A DNA stretch of 5,446 nt, from positions 1-5,446 of the forward strand of contig JABGRG010000166.1 in the NCBI GenBank assembly GCA_018648445.1, in the 5' to 3' direction. The translations under genes and the position numbers were made by a program. Origin of the DNA: Rhodospirillales bacterium (lineage in GTDB: Bacteria > Pseudomonadota > Alphaproteobacteria > Rhodospirillales_A > JACZKS01). The notes beneath the pieces are model-generated. The model made no database searches and was not told the DNA's origin. It saw nothing but the letters and a program-made list of their open reading frames with translations. Positions 5,418-5,446 of the stretch are shown one piece after another. Numbering within the stretch: the stretch's first letter is position 1; each line of letters starts with the position of its first letter.

Positions 5418-5446
5418 CGGATCCCCGCCATATTTCGTTTTTGCCG
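5418..5446. other. Short downstream sequence after the regulator
   Basis: Only 29 bases remain. They contain a five-T run (TTTCGTTTTTG) but no preceding GC-rich stem, so no terminator can be called, and no new start codon with a ribosome-binding site is visible. Confidence 0.5.

Noticed and set aside
1..5446. Mobile element, defence system, phage, CRISPR or RNA gene
   Set aside because: No transposase, integrase, spaced repeat array, tRNA-like fold or rRNA segment was seen. Coding density is high and every large frame is explained by metabolic or regulatory genes.

Overview
The window looks like a bacterial carbohydrate-catabolism locus, most plausibly from an alphaproteobacterium. That guess rests on the moderately high GC (high 50s percent by eye), the dense gene packing, and the combination of a GntR/FCD regulator with a DapA-family enzyme and sugar-kinase genes. 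It is inference only, since no rRNA or other taxonomic marker is present. All five protein genes look intact, except that the leftmost is cut by the window edge. No mobile element, tRNA, rRNA or CRISPR array is visible.

Layout. The left part is transcribed on the minus strand, so it is read from right to left. An L-fucose-isomerase-like protein (2193-3698) comes first. It is followed one base later by an FGGY-family pentulose (D-ribulokinase-like) kinase (557-2191), and after a 113-base gap by a D-2-hydroxyacid dehydrogenase (443 to beyond base 1), of which only the first ~147 residues are in view. The right part is transcribed on the plus strand. It holds a DapA/N-acetylneuraminate-lyase-superfamily class I aldolase or dehydratase (3855-4757) and, nine bases later, a GntR-family regulator with an FCD ligand domain (4767-5417). 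The two units diverge from a 156-base intergenic region (3699-3854).

How the genes may work together. The isomerase-kinase pair is the classic aldose -> ketose -> ketose phosphate module. An FucI fold plus a ribulokinase-like FGGY kinase would fit, for example, D-arabinose -> D-ribulose -> D-ribulose 5-phosphate, but the real substrate cannot be read from sequence. The DapA-like enzyme keeps the Schiff-base lysine but lacks the substrate-carboxylate arginine of true DapA, so it is probably a catabolic 2-keto(-3-deoxy) acid aldolase or dehydratase. The 2-hydroxyacid dehydrogenase could handle a 2-keto acid product. The set may therefore combine a phosphorylating sugar arm with a keto-acid arm in one locus. 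I do not recognise this exact combination as a named pathway.

Regulation. The divergent intergenic region holds a perfect 7+6+7 inverted repeat whose 6-base spacer coincides with the best predicted -10 box of the aldolase/regulator unit. Two further short palindromes follow immediately. A related GATCA-N7-TGATC dyad surrounds a predicted -10 box in front of the dehydrogenase gene. Together these suggest local control by the FCD regulator encoded at the right end, which is a testable inference.
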